A stretch of DNA of 64,000 nt from positions 5,270,001 to 5,334,000 of the forward strand of contig NZ_CP114283.1 of the NCBI RefSeq assembly GCF_027107535.1, given 5' to 3'. The position numbers and the translations under genes are program-made. How positions within the stretch are numbered: the stretch's first letter is position 1; each line of letters begins with the position of its first letter. The notes below the pieces were generated by a model, which made no database searches, had not been told where the DNA came from, and worked only from the letters and a program-made list of their open reading frames with translations. The stretch comes from Streptomyces aurantiacus. Lineage in GTDB: Bacteria; Actinomycetota; Actinomycetes; Streptomycetales; Streptomycetaceae. Positions 34,741-43,072 of this stretch are shown here, piece after piece.

Positions 34741-35821
34741 CCAGCTGCTCGCCCGAGCCCGCCTGGTCGACGAACCGTACGGCGGGAAGGACATCGACGA
34801 CGCCGCCGCCCGTATCGCCGTTCGCGCGGCCCGCCGTGCCCTCCCGCAAAGAGTGAGTGAGGGGCGGGCACCGGCCGGTTCAGCGCCCGAGCCCGCCGAC
34901 GGCGCCGCAGGGGCGGCGCGGGATCTGCGTACCCTGTGCGAGACCGCGGTGGCCGACGCCGGGGCTCTGGCCCATCTCGGCCGCTTCCTCGGTGCGCTGC
35001 CCGAGCCCTGCGGGGCCCGCGTGCTGGGCTGCATCCTCCAGCTCACCGGCCAGGAGGACTCCGCACGTTTTTGGTGGCAGTACGCCGCCGGCGCAGGAGA
35101 CCAGATCGCCGCCTACTGCCTGTACCTGCAGCACCTCGCCCACGCAGAGCGGACAGAAGCCAACTGGTGGCACGAGCAGACCGACGCCCACGCACAACCC
35201 GCCGCCCCCGACGGCTCCCAGGACGACGTCGCCACCACGCTGCGCATCCTGCGCATCCTGCGCACCCAGTGGTCAGGCGAGGACATTCCCGGTCTGCTCA
35301 GCCGGCTGTCCCAGGCCGGCGCCGTCTTCGACTACATCCCCGCCGCACTCTCCTACACCGGCGACGCCATCGACCTGCCCCTGCCCGATGCCGACTTCCC
35401 CGACCACATCACCACTCTCACCGCCCAACCCCCCAGCCCCACCGGTGAGTGCAGCAGCTCGGCCGCTCCCCCACTGCCCGCCCGTACCCGGCCTCCCCGC
35501 CACACCCGGCCATCGCGCACACCGGCCGCGCCCGCCTGGCCGCCCGCCTCCCGGCTGTGGCACGACAGCGGCAGCTCCTTCGGGCACGTCCAGCGCGTCG
35601 GCGACATCACCACGCGATGGCGCCGTGAACTGGCCTGGCAGATGTTCTTCGACCACTGCGAGACCTGCCGCGACTGCGACCCCGCCGGTGCCCCTTGCCC
35701 CCTCTACACCAGCACCACCCCCAGCAGCATGATTGACGAGGTCACCACAGGCAGCCCTCCACCCGTCGGCATGAACCGCCGCCCCATCCACTGCGCCCCC
35801 GCCCAACCCAAACACAGCTGA
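34724..35821 (+). CDS. hypothetical protein of the ECF sigma operon, 365 aa
   Basis: Its N-terminus overlaps the end of the sigma gene. A helical region covers about residues 60-210 (LCETAVADAGALAHLGRFLG; FWWQYAAGAGDQIAAYCLYL, suggestive of tetratricopeptide-like helices). A Pro/Ser/Thr-rich linker follows at about 240-280, and the C-terminus has clustered cysteines in FFDHCETCRDCDPAG. The cysteines could bind a metal. I know no exact family. Overlap with the sigma factor implies a regulatory partner, possibly a sigma-binding protein, but this is inference. Confidence 0.7.
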   Translation: MTSRFDQLLARARLVDEPYGGKDIDDAAARIAVRAARRALPQRVSEGRAPAGSAPEPADGAAGAARDLRTLCETAVADAGALAHLGRFLGALPEPCGARVLGCILQLTGQEDSARFWWQYAAGAGDQIAAYCLYLQHLAHAERTEANWWHEQTDAHAQPAAPDGSQDDVATTLRILRILRTQWSGEDIPGLLSRLSQAGAVFDYIPAALSYTGDAIDLPLPDADFPDHITTLTAQPPSPTGECSSSAAPPLPARTRPPRHTRPSRTPAAPAWPPASRLWHDSGSSFGHVQRVGDITTRWRRELAWQMFFDHCETCRDCDPAGAPCPLYTSTTPSSMIDEVTTGSPPPVGMNRRPIHCAPAQPKHS

Positions 35822-36013
35822 CCACCCCAACGCAGAGGGGTCCGGATAGGTCAACTCGTGCTGAGCAAAACAATCAAGAGCCAGGATGAAAGAGGTTCGG
35901 CATCGGGGGCATCACTGCTGTGGCCAAGCCCCCGATGTGTATCGGCTACGGCTGGACCCTGTTCAGGAAGAGACGTGGCCGCGACGCCCGGCTGTACGAA
36001 ACGGGTCCGAGGA

Positions 36014-36109
36014 CTACGGTCGGCGCCTTTTTCTGCCAACGATGACGACAGCAATGGCCCCGCAGACGGCTCCGACGATCCCGCAGACGAGAATGAGCGT
36101 GAGGTCCAT
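36014..36109 (-). CDS. putative one-helix membrane peptide, 31 aa
   Basis: ATG 36109 follows GGAAGG by seven bases. The peptide is MDLTLILVCGIVGAVCGAIA followed by VVIVGRKRRRP: one hydrophobic helix with two Cys and a strongly basic cytoplasmic end. This is the classic shape of a real small membrane protein. It stands between the sigma operon and an IS256 fragment. Confidence 0.5.
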   Translation of the reverse strand: MDLTLILVCGIVGAVCGAIAVVIVGRKRRRP

Positions 36110-36177
36110 CGTCAGCCTTCCACTGGGCTTTGGCCTTGCAGGCCATACGCTGAGGGCACAACGTCAGGTCGTGCATG

Positions 36178-36466
36178 GATCGCGACCTGTCCGAGGTCGA
36201 CTACGTGTACGTATGGGCCCGGCATCCACCTCAATGTCCGCCTGGAGGAAGCCAAGGCATGTGTGCTCGTACTCATCGGCGTGCGTGCGGATGGCTCCAA
36301 GGAGCTGGTCGCGCTCAATGACGGCTACCGCGAACCGGGCGAGTCCTGGGCTGCCCTGTTGCGCGACTGCGCCCGCCGGGGCATACGCGCCCCGGTCCTG
36401 AAGGTCGGGGATGGTGCCCTGGGCTTTTGGAAGGCGCTGATGGAGGTGTGCGCGTCGTGGACACGG
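36178..36466 (+). pseudogene. IS256-family transposase internal fragment
   Basis: The plus strand encodes GIHLNVRLEEAKACVLVLIG, VRADGSKELVALNDGYREPG and GDGALGFWKALMEVCAS, the catalytic core of IS256/mutator transposases, starting at the YVYVWADG region (here shifted in frame). Both ends are lost. It is not the missing half of the fragment at 25264, which is N-terminal and on the other strand, although it could come from the same element type. Confidence 0.75.
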
Positions 36467-36568
36467 ACGCGTCCTGCGCGAGCGCGGCGACCTCGGTGAA
36501 GCAAGCGATGTGACGGGCCGGGCCCCCGAGGCGGCCCGGCCGACGTCAGTCACGCAGCAAGGAAACCG

Positions 36569-36862
36569 TCACGTGACCGGATTGAGGAAGGTCAGCACCG
36601 AGGCGTCCTCCTCGATCAGCGGGGCGAGGACGGTGTTGAACGGGCTGCCGTACGGGGCCTTCAAGTGTGCCTGGAAGGCGTCCTCGTCGCGGTACACCTC
36701 GAAGATCCAGAAGGCGCGGGGGTGGGACTCCTTGGTGTAGACGTCGAAGGCGAGGTTGCCGTCCTCCTCGCGCACCTTTTCGGCGTACTTCAGGATCAGG
36801 CGGGCGACCTCGTCCTCCGCACCCTTGCGTGCGGTGAACTCGGCGAGAAGGGTCTTGTTCAC
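36569..36862 (-). CDS. putative quinol monooxygenase (ABM domain)
   Basis: A 97-residue protein: NKTLLAEFTARKGAEDEVAR, EEDGNLAFDVYTKESHPRAF, and IFEVYRDEDAFQAHLKAPYG. This is the dimeric ABM fold found in YgiN-type quinol monooxygenases and polyketide-tailoring oxygenases. It lies 30 bases downstream of the GH32 gene in the same direction, so it could be the last gene of that transcript. A metabolic link to fructan is not obvious. Confidence 0.82.
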   Translation of the reverse strand: MNKTLLAEFTARKGAEDEVARLILKYAEKVREEDGNLAFDVYTKESHPRAFWIFEVYRDEDAFQAHLKAPYGSPFNTVLAPLIEEDASVLTFLNPVT

Positions 36863-36892
36863 GGTGTGGTGTCCTCTGTGGTCGGGGCGGGA

Positions 36893-39454
36893 TCAGTCGT
36901 GGGCGGAGTCGAGGTGCCAGAGGCGGGCCTGGTCCAGCTTCACCGAGCCGTTCTCGGCGAACACCTGCACTCCCTGGCTGGCGGGGTCGGGGAAGATCTG
37001 GTCGGTGATCACGGCCTCGCCGCTGCCGCCGAAGACCTCGACGGACGACCAGTCGACGAGGATCCGCAGCTTCACCTTGCCGTTCTTGGCCTTCATCGGT
37101 GCGGTCTGGACGCCGGGGAAGGTGCTGTTGAAGTCCACGGCGCCGGAGCGGGTGCGGTCGACGTACAGCTCCTGTGTCGTGGTGTCGTAGCCGATGACGG
37201 TCTCCTCGCCACCTGCGCCGGTGCGCACCTTCAGGCCGAAGCGGTCGGCGTCCTTGAGGGAGAAGGTCGCCTCGATGTCGAGGGCCTTGCCCTTGGCGGC
37301 GGGGCCGATCAGGGGCTTGGTGGTGCTCTTGAGGGTTACGCCGGACGCCGTCGCGGGACGCTCCTTCCGGAGGGACTGCAGGCCGTTGACCGGCTTGCTG
37401 GTCAGCCGGATCTGGCCGTTGATCGTGCGCAGGGCCATCTCCCGGGGAACGCTCTGCGCGCCGCGCCAGGGGGAGGTGGGGATGGCGCCGCTGTAGTCCC
37501 AGTTGTTCATCCAGCCGACCATGTACCGCTTGCCGCCCGGGGCGTTCTCCCAGGACACGGCTGCGTAGTAGTCCTTGCCGTAGTCGGCCCAGTCGGCGCG
37601 CTGTACGACGGACTTGGCCGCGGTGTCGGCTTCGGTGAACTGGTCGGCCAGGATGTGGCCCCAGCCGGCATTGTTCATGTCGACGACCTGGATCTTCGCC
37701 TTCTTGCCGACGTACGGGCGCAGGTCGAAGGACGCCCAGTCCAGGGTCTCGCTGTTGGCCCCGGTGGCGCTGCGGACGACCTGGCCGTCGACGATCAGGT
37801 TGACGGAGGTCTCCTGGGAGACGGGCTTGGCCTCGGTGTCGGACAACATGATGTGGTCGACGTTGAGGTGGCCCCAGCCGCCGGTGTTGTCGTCGACGAT
37901 CCTGATCTGCGCCTGCTTGCCGGCGAGATCGCCGACGTCCCAGGACGCCCAGTTGAGCGCCTCGCCATCCTTTCCGGTGGCACTGCGCACCACTTGGCCG
38001 TCGACGAGGAGTTCGACGGCGGTGGGGTTGGCCGAGCCGGTGGGATGGTTGCCGCCGCCGATGAGGAAGTTGATGTGCTTCTTGTCGATGGTGAACTCGG
38101 GCGAGGTGAGGGTGCCGGTGGTGGTATCGCCGTTCAGGTAGCTGTTGACCAGGCCGTCGCCCAGGAATCCTGAGACTTCCTGCTGGTTGGGGAGGGTGCC
38201 GGTGGCCGGTGCCGAGCCGAAGGCGTCTCCGGTCGTCGTCCAGTCGCTGTAGCCGCCGCCTTCGAAGTCGGCGAGGACCGTGCCTGCGGGTGGCGGTCCC
38301 TGCTCCATGACGGTTCCGGACTCGTACGGGTGGCGTCCGCCGCCGACCTTGAAGTTCAGGTAGGAGCTGTCGACGGTGAAGGAGGGCGAGGTCAGGGTGC
38401 CGGTGGTGCCGTCACCCGAGTGGAAGCTGTTGGCGAGGCCCTTGCCGTCGAACCCCTCGACCGTGCCCTGGCCTTCCACCGCCCCGGCTGCCGGAGCCGT
38501 GCCGAACGCGGTACCGGTGGTCGTCCACGAACCGAAGTCGGTGCCCTCGAAGTCCTGCACCACCTGGCCGGTGGGCGGGGTGTAGGTGCCCTTGTCGTCG
38601 GCGGTGAACTTCTTGCCGTCGAAGTCACCGATGAAGTACTGGGCGGCCGAACCGCCCGCGATACCACCGGGATTGATGTTGACGACCAGGACCCACTTGA
38701 TCTTGTTCTTGTTCCCGTCGACCGCGAGGGGGAACAGGTCGGGGCACTCCCACACGGCGCCCGTCGCGCCGGCCGGTCCGAACTCGCTCTGCAGCTTCCA
38801 GTCCTTGAGGTTCTTCGACGAGTAGAACTGCACCTTGTGCTCGGTGGACAGCGACACCGTCATCAGCCAGCTCTTGGTCGGCTCGTACCACTGGACCTTG
38901 GGGTCGCGGAACTCCTTCGAGCCGATGTCGAGAACAGGATTTCCCTGGTACTTGGTCCAGGTACGGCCCCGGTCGGTGCTGTAGGCGAGCGACTGCGCCT
39001 GGATGCCGCCGTTCTTGTACGCGCTGGTGTAGACCGCCACCATGGGCGGGTTCTTCTTCGTGCCGAACCCGGTGGTGTTGTCCCAGTCGACGACCGCACT
39101 GCCGGAGAACACCATCTCCTCGTCGTCGTGCGACAGGGCGAGCGGCAGCTCCTTCCAGTGCACGAGGTCCGTGCTCACCGCATGCCCCCAGGACATGTCG
39201 CCCCAAAAGTTCCCGTTCGGGTTGTACTGGTAGAAGAGGTGGTACTCGCCCTTGTAGTACACGAGGCCGTTGGGGTCGTTCATCCAGTTCTTCTGCGGAG
39301 TGAAGTGGAACTGGGGCCGGTAGGTCTCGGAGTACGGCGGGGTGTCGGCAGCTACGGCCTGGGGGGCCAGCAGGGCCGCGGACAGGGCGCAGACGGTTGC
39401 CACCGCCGCGGTCAGCCGTATGCGGGCATGCCGGGATACACGTCCAGAGCTCAT
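36893..39454 (-). CDS. secreted GH32 fructan hydrolase (levanase/inulinase-like) with nested insert
   Basis: An 853-residue protein from ATG 39454 (CAGGAGACACC upstream). A signal peptide spans about 1-36. GH32 motifs are NWMNDPNGLVYY (nucleophile Asp60), EFRDPKV (Asp184) and WECPDLF (acid/base Glu236). Between the catalytic strands GDFDGKKFTADD (277-287) and DYGKDYYAAVSW (624-635) sits a roughly 310-residue insert. It is built of two related beta-sandwich units: the first starts DFEGTDFGSWTTTG (301) and is split by a complete second unit, DFEGGGYSDWTTTG (396). The C-terminal GH32 beta-sandwich ends the protein. It should release fructose from levan, inulin or sucrose outside the cell. Confidence 0.9.
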   Translation of the reverse strand: MSSGRVSRHARIRLTAAVATVCALSAALLAPQAVAADTPPYSETYRPQFHFTPQKNWMNDPNGLVYYKGEYHLFYQYNPNGNFWGDMSWGHAVSTDLVHWKELPLALSHDDEEMVFSGSAVVDWDNTTGFGTKKNPPMVAVYTSAYKNGGIQAQSLAYSTDRGRTWTKYQGNPVLDIGSKEFRDPKVQWYEPTKSWLMTVSLSTEHKVQFYSSKNLKDWKLQSEFGPAGATGAVWECPDLFPLAVDGNKNKIKWVLVVNINPGGIAGGSAAQYFIGDFDGKKFTADDKGTYTPPTGQVVQDFEGTDFGSWTTTGTAFGTAPAAGAVEGQGTVEGFDGKGLANSFHSGDGTTGTLTSPSFTVDSSYLNFKVGGGRHPYESGTVMEQGPPPAGTVLADFEGGGYSDWTTTGDAFGSAPATGTLPNQQEVSGFLGDGLVNSYLNGDTTTGTLTSPEFTIDKKHINFLIGGGNHPTGSANPTAVELLVDGQVVRSATGKDGEALNWASWDVGDLAGKQAQIRIVDDNTGGWGHLNVDHIMLSDTEAKPVSQETSVNLIVDGQVVRSATGANSETLDWASFDLRPYVGKKAKIQVVDMNNAGWGHILADQFTEADTAAKSVVQRADWADYGKDYYAAVSWENAPGGKRYMVGWMNNWDYSGAIPTSPWRGAQSVPREMALRTINGQIRLTSKPVNGLQSLRKERPATASGVTLKSTTKPLIGPAAKGKALDIEATFSLKDADRFGLKVRTGAGGEETVIGYDTTTQELYVDRTRSGAVDFNSTFPGVQTAPMKAKNGKVKLRILVDWSSVEVFGGSGEAVITDQIFPDPASQGVQVFAENGSVKLDQARLWHLDSAHD

Positions 39455-39568
39455 GGTGTCTCCTGTGCTGCGGGCGTCAGCGCGGCGGAGCCTGATGCCC
39501 GGCGCGGACCGACAGAAAGTGCCACTGACATCTTGCCGACGCCGTCGTCCACGGCGCCCGACGCCGAG

Positions 39569-39598
39569 TGTCATCGTTGACTTGTGTCATCGATGACA
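39569..39598. promoter_or_regulatory. LacI-type operators upstream of the GH32 gene
   Basis: A half-degenerate TGTCATCGTTGACT is followed two bases later by the perfect 14-base palindrome TGTCATCGATGACA (39585-39598). Nearly the same pair stands at 40804-40833, so these are probably sites of the local LacI regulator. Confidence 0.7.
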
Positions 39599-39681
39599 TC
39601 GAGTGGCCCCGATGATGGGGGTAACCCGACCGAGGCGTCAACCGTTCGGCCGTAACGCACGCTCCGTCGGCAAGCCCGCCG

Positions 39682-40644
39682 TCATGCGCGGTCGGCTGTG
39701 GCGAGCTGCGTCAACTGGCTCTCCCACGGCGGGTTGGGGCCGGCGACAGAGCAAGTCAGGGCCGCGACCTGGACGGCGAACCGGCACGCCTCCGCGACGT
39801 CGTCGAGGCGGAGCTCCGTCAGCCTGCCGCCGAGGAGACCGCGGGCGCCGAGGTGGTGCAGCAGTCCGGCGGTGAAGGAGTCCCCCGCCCCGACCGTGTC
39901 GGCGACGGCCGTCGGTATGGCGGGTACCTGGACCCGTTCACCGTCGAGTGAGGCCAGCGCACCGTCGGCGCCGCGGGTGATCACGACGAGTCGAGCCCCG
40001 GCGGCATGCCAGATGTCGCATGCCTGCTCGGGCGCGGTGCCCGGCAGCAGCAGTTCCAGATCGTCCTCGCTCAGCCGGAGCACATCGGCAAGCGCGCACC
40101 AATGCTCCAGTCGGTCGCGGTAGACGTCAGGGTGCACCAGCAGGGGCCGGACATTGGGGTCGATGCTGATGGTCGCGTCAGGCGCGGCGGCCGCCAGGAA
40201 GTCCTCCACCACCGCCGCGCCGGGCTCCCGGACCAGGGCCAGGGACCCGGTGTGCACGCAGACGGTTTTGGACAGGTCCACCCGCGCCAACTCCTCGGCC
40301 GTCCACTGCCAGTCGGCCGTGCTCTGCGCATGGAAGGAGAACGCGGCCTGCCCCTGGGCATCCAGTTCCGCCACGGCCAGTGTGCTGGGCTCGGCGGCCC
40401 GGACGGCACTCGACAGGTCCACCCCGGACGCCTCCAGGTGGGCGCGGAACAGGCGGCCGAACACGTCACCGGACAACCGCGCGAGGAAGCGGGCCGGGGT
40501 GCCGAGCCGGGCCAGGGCCACAGCCGTGTTCGCCGGTCCGCCGCCGGGCAGGACTCGCAGGGCGAGTTGGTTCGAGGCGCTTGCGGGTTCGGCGAAGGCG
40601 TCCGCGACGCACTCCCCCAGGACGGTGATCTGGCGCGGGCTCAT
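39682..40644 (-). CDS. PfkB-family sugar kinase, probable fructokinase
   Basis: A 320-residue kinase. The N-terminal PfkB signature is LPGGGPANTAVALARLGTPA. The C-terminal signature DTVGAGDSFTAGLLHHLGA contains the catalytic Asp of the GAGD motif. The start is MSPRQITVLGECVADAF. In the context of a fructan hydrolase and a sugar ABC importer, fructose is the likely substrate. It is divergent from the ABC operon, with two operator-like palindromes in between, and is read toward the GH32 gene, which has its own operator. Confidence 0.87.
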   Translation of the reverse strand: MSPRQITVLGECVADAFAEPASASNQLALRVLPGGGPANTAVALARLGTPARFLARLSGDVFGRLFRAHLEASGVDLSSAVRAAEPSTLAVAELDAQGQAAFSFHAQSTADWQWTAEELARVDLSKTVCVHTGSLALVREPGAAVVEDFLAAAAPDATISIDPNVRPLLVHPDVYRDRLEHWCALADVLRLSEDDLELLLPGTAPEQACDIWHAAGARLVVITRGADGALASLDGERVQVPAIPTAVADTVGAGDSFTAGLLHHLGARGLLGGRLTELRLDDVAEACRFAVQVAALTCSVAGPNPPWESQLTQLATADRA

Positions 40645-40803
40645 GGGCTGCTCTTCTCTCGCGAACGTACGGGCCTACCGGACGCGTCGGGCACAGCTGC
40701 CGGACGGCTACGAAAGGGCGATGGCCGTCGGCGTTGCCGATTTGTGACGAGCGCAGGGCATTGACGTTTCCGGGAGACGGAGTCCATCATCCTCGCCAGG
40801 CAG

Positions 40804-40833
40804 TGTCAACGATGACATAAGTCAACGATGACA
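40804..40833. promoter_or_regulatory. LacI-type operators between kinase and ABC genes
   Basis: TGTCAACGATGACA (40804-40817) and GTCAACGATGACA (40821-40833) are spaced 17 bases centre to centre. They match the sites in front of the GH32 gene and lie where promoters for both divergent transcripts must be. Confidence 0.72.
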
Positions 40834-40894
40834 CTCCGGGACGGCATGCTCCGAACCCGGCCCCGTGCCGCCCGCTATCCATCAGGAGTCGATC

Positions 40895-41911
40895 ATGTCT
40901 CGCACCACTCGCCTGTCCTCCTCCCTCCTCAGAACCGCCGCTGTCGCGGGCGTCGCGGTCCTCACCCTGACGGCCTGCGGATCCGGCTCCGGATCGGATT
41001 CCGCCGGTTCCGGTTCGGGCGAGGTCAAGGTCGGCCTGATCACCAAGACCGACACCAACCCGTTCTTCGTGAAGATGAAGGAAGGCGCCGAGAAGGCCGC
41101 CGACGCCGAGGGCGTCAAGCTGATGACCGCGGCCGGCAAGTTCGACGGCGACAACGCCGGCCAGGTCACCGCCATCGAGAACATGGTCGCCTCCGGTGTG
41201 AAGGGCATCCTGATCACCCCGAGCGACTCCAAGGCCATCGTGCCCGCGATCGAGAAGGCCAGGGCCAAGGGTGTCCTGGTCATCGCCCTGGACACCCCGA
41301 CCGACCCGGAGAGCGCCGTCGACGCCCTCTTCGCCACCGACAACCTCAAGGCGGGCGAGCTCATCGGCAAGTACGCCAAGGCCGCCATGAAGGGCAAGAC
41401 CGCGAAGATAGCCGCCCTCGACCTCGCACCGGGTGTCTCCGTCGGCGTCCAGCGGCACAACGGTTTCCTCAAGGGCTTCGGCGCCACCGACAAGGATGTC
41501 GCCTGCGCCCAGGACACCGGCGGCGACCAGGCCAAGGGCCAGACGGCGATGGAGAACTGCCTCCAGAAGGAGCCGGACATCAACGTCGTCTACACCATCA
41601 ACGAGCCGGCCGCGCTGGGCGCGTACACCGCACTCAAGGCCAAGGGCCGGGAGAAGGACGTTCTGATCGTCTCCGTGGACGGCGGCTGCACCGGGACCCA
41701 GGCGGTCAAGGACGGCAAGATCGCGGCCACCTCGCAGCAGTACCCCCTGAAGATGGCCGCCGAGGGCGTCAAGGCCGTCGTGACGTACGCCAAGGACGGC
41801 AAGAAGGCGTCCGGCTACACCGACACGGGCGTCACCCTGATCTCCGACAAGGCCCAGGACGGGGTCGCCTCCAAGGACACCGCCTACGGCCTGGACAACT
41901 GCTGGGGCTGA
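40895..41911 (+). CDS. frcB: sugar ABC transporter substrate-binding lipoprotein (fructose type)
   Basis: A 338-residue protein from ATG 40895 (AGGAG upstream). The lipobox is VLTLTAC with lipidated Cys28. The periplasmic-binding-protein type 1 fold shows as VGLITKTDTNPFFVKMKEGA, GVKGILITPSDSKAIVPAIE, TINEPAALGAYTALKAKGRE and IVSVDGGCTGTQAVKDGKIA. It resembles the FrcB/RbsB binding proteins of the CUT2 class. The role is extracellular capture of a monosaccharide, most likely fructose judging from the kinase and GH32 neighbours. Confidence 0.87.
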   Translation: MSRTTRLSSSLLRTAAVAGVAVLTLTACGSGSGSDSAGSGSGEVKVGLITKTDTNPFFVKMKEGAEKAADAEGVKLMTAAGKFDGDNAGQVTAIENMVASGVKGILITPSDSKAIVPAIEKARAKGVLVIALDTPTDPESAVDALFATDNLKAGELIGKYAKAAMKGKTAKIAALDLAPGVSVGVQRHNGFLKGFGATDKDVACAQDTGGDQAKGQTAMENCLQKEPDINVVYTINEPAALGAYTALKAKGREKDVLIVSVDGGCTGTQAVKDGKIAATSQQYPLKMAAEGVKAVVTYAKDGKKASGYTDTGVTLISDKAQDGVASKDTAYGLDNCWG

Positions 41912-41954
41912 GCCGGCCCCTGAGGCCCGTACGACTGCGCCTCCTCCTTCGAAG

Positions 41955-41995
41955 GGGCGGCCGTCCCCTTCCCCCTGACCGGGGGACGGCCGCCC
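41955..41995 (+). terminator. intra-operon hairpin between binding protein and permease
   Basis: GGGCGGCCGTCCCC and GGGGACGGCCGCCC form a perfect 14-base stem with a 13-base loop in the 147-base gap after the binding-protein gene. It probably attenuates or protects the message, giving more binding protein than membrane components. Confidence 0.65.
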
Positions 41996-42058
41996 GCTTG
42001 TCCTCTTGTCCTCCGACCAGGGCGGGCAACGACCTCTGTCTTCCGACAAGGACTTCGC

Positions 42059-43072
42059 ATGACAGCCACGACCACGCCCCCGGGCACGTCCTCGCCGTAC
42101 GCCGAGCTCAAAGCACCGACCACGGCCCGCCGACTGCTCACGGCACCGACCACCGGCCCTCTGGTCGCCCTCCTTTTGGCCTGCGCCTTCTTCTCCCTCT
42201 CGACCGACCAGTTCCTCACCGGCGGCAACTTCTCGCTGATCGTGCAGCAGGTCATGGTCGTCGGCACCCTCGCCATCGGGCAGACCCTGATCATCCTCAC
42301 GGCGGGCATCGACCTGTCATGCGGTGCCGTGATGGCGTTCGGCAGCATCGTGATCGCCAAGATGGCCGCCGAGGGCTCCCTGCCCCCGCTCGCCGCCATC
42401 GCCCTGGGCCTGGTCGTCTGTGGCGGATTCGGGCTGCTCAACGGCCTGTTGGTGCAGAAGATCCCGCTGCCGCCGTTCATCGTCACCCTCGGCATGCTCA
42501 ACGTGGCGTTCGCGCTGACCCACATCTACTCCGAGGAGCAGACGGTCACCAGCCTGCCCGGCCCGCTGACGGCGCTCGGGCAGACCTTTCCCCTCGGCAA
42601 GACCGACATCACCTACGGCTCCCTGGTCACCATCGCCCTGTTCCTCCTCCTCGCCTACGCACTGAGCGGCACCGGCTGGGGCCGGCACGTCTACGCGCTG
42701 GGCAACAGCCCCGAAGCGGCACGGTTGAACGGCATCCGTACCACCCGGCTGACCATCGGCGTCTACACCGCGGCCGGCGTCCTCTACGGCATCGCCGCCG
42801 TGCTGCTCATCTCCCGGACCGGGGTCGGCGACCCGCAGGCGGGACAGACCGACAACCTCGACAGCATCACCGCCGTGGTCCTCGGCGGCACCAGCCTCTT
42901 CGGGGGACGCGGCTCGGTCCTGGGCACCTTCATCGGCGTTCTCATCGTCGGCGTCTTCCGTAACGGCCTGCAGCTGATGGGCGTCGCCTCCATCTACCAG
43001 ACGCTGATCACCGGCGTCCTGGTGATTCTCGCGGTGACCGTCGACCAGCTCTCCCGGAAGAAGGCCCGATGA
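42059..43072 (+). CDS. frcC: sugar ABC transporter permease (CUT2 class)
   Basis: A 337-residue polytopic protein of the RbsC/FrcC type. Recognisable parts are MVVGTLAIGQTLIILTAGID, LPPFIVTLGMLNVAFALTHI, YALGNSPEAARLNGIRTTRL and AVVLGGTSLFGGRGSVLGTF. A single permease that dimerises is standard for CUT2 importers. The start follows AAGGA. The last codons overlap the ATPase start by four bases (ATGA). Confidence 0.9.
   Translation: MTATTTPPGTSSPYAELKAPTTARRLLTAPTTGPLVALLLACAFFSLSTDQFLTGGNFSLIVQQVMVVGTLAIGQTLIILTAGIDLSCGAVMAFGSIVIAKMAAEGSLPPLAAIALGLVVCGGFGLLNGLLVQKIPLPPFIVTLGMLNVAFALTHIYSEEQTVTSLPGPLTALGQTFPLGKTDITYGSLVTIALFLLLAYALSGTGWGRHVYALGNSPEAARLNGIRTTRLTIGVYTAAGVLYGIAAVLLISRTGVGDPQAGQTDNLDSITAVVLGGTSLFGGRGSVLGTFIGVLIVGVFRNGLQLMGVASIYQTLITGVLVILAVTVDQLSRKKAR

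Noticed and set aside
36665..38173. A 502-residue plus-strand frame opposite the GH32 gene
   Set aside because: It is antisense to a clear secreted hydrolase and lacks family features.
40828..42963. A 711-residue plus-strand frame across the binding-protein and permease genes
   Set aside because: It is an alternative frame of the real genes with Arg/Gly-rich low-complexity text and no motif.
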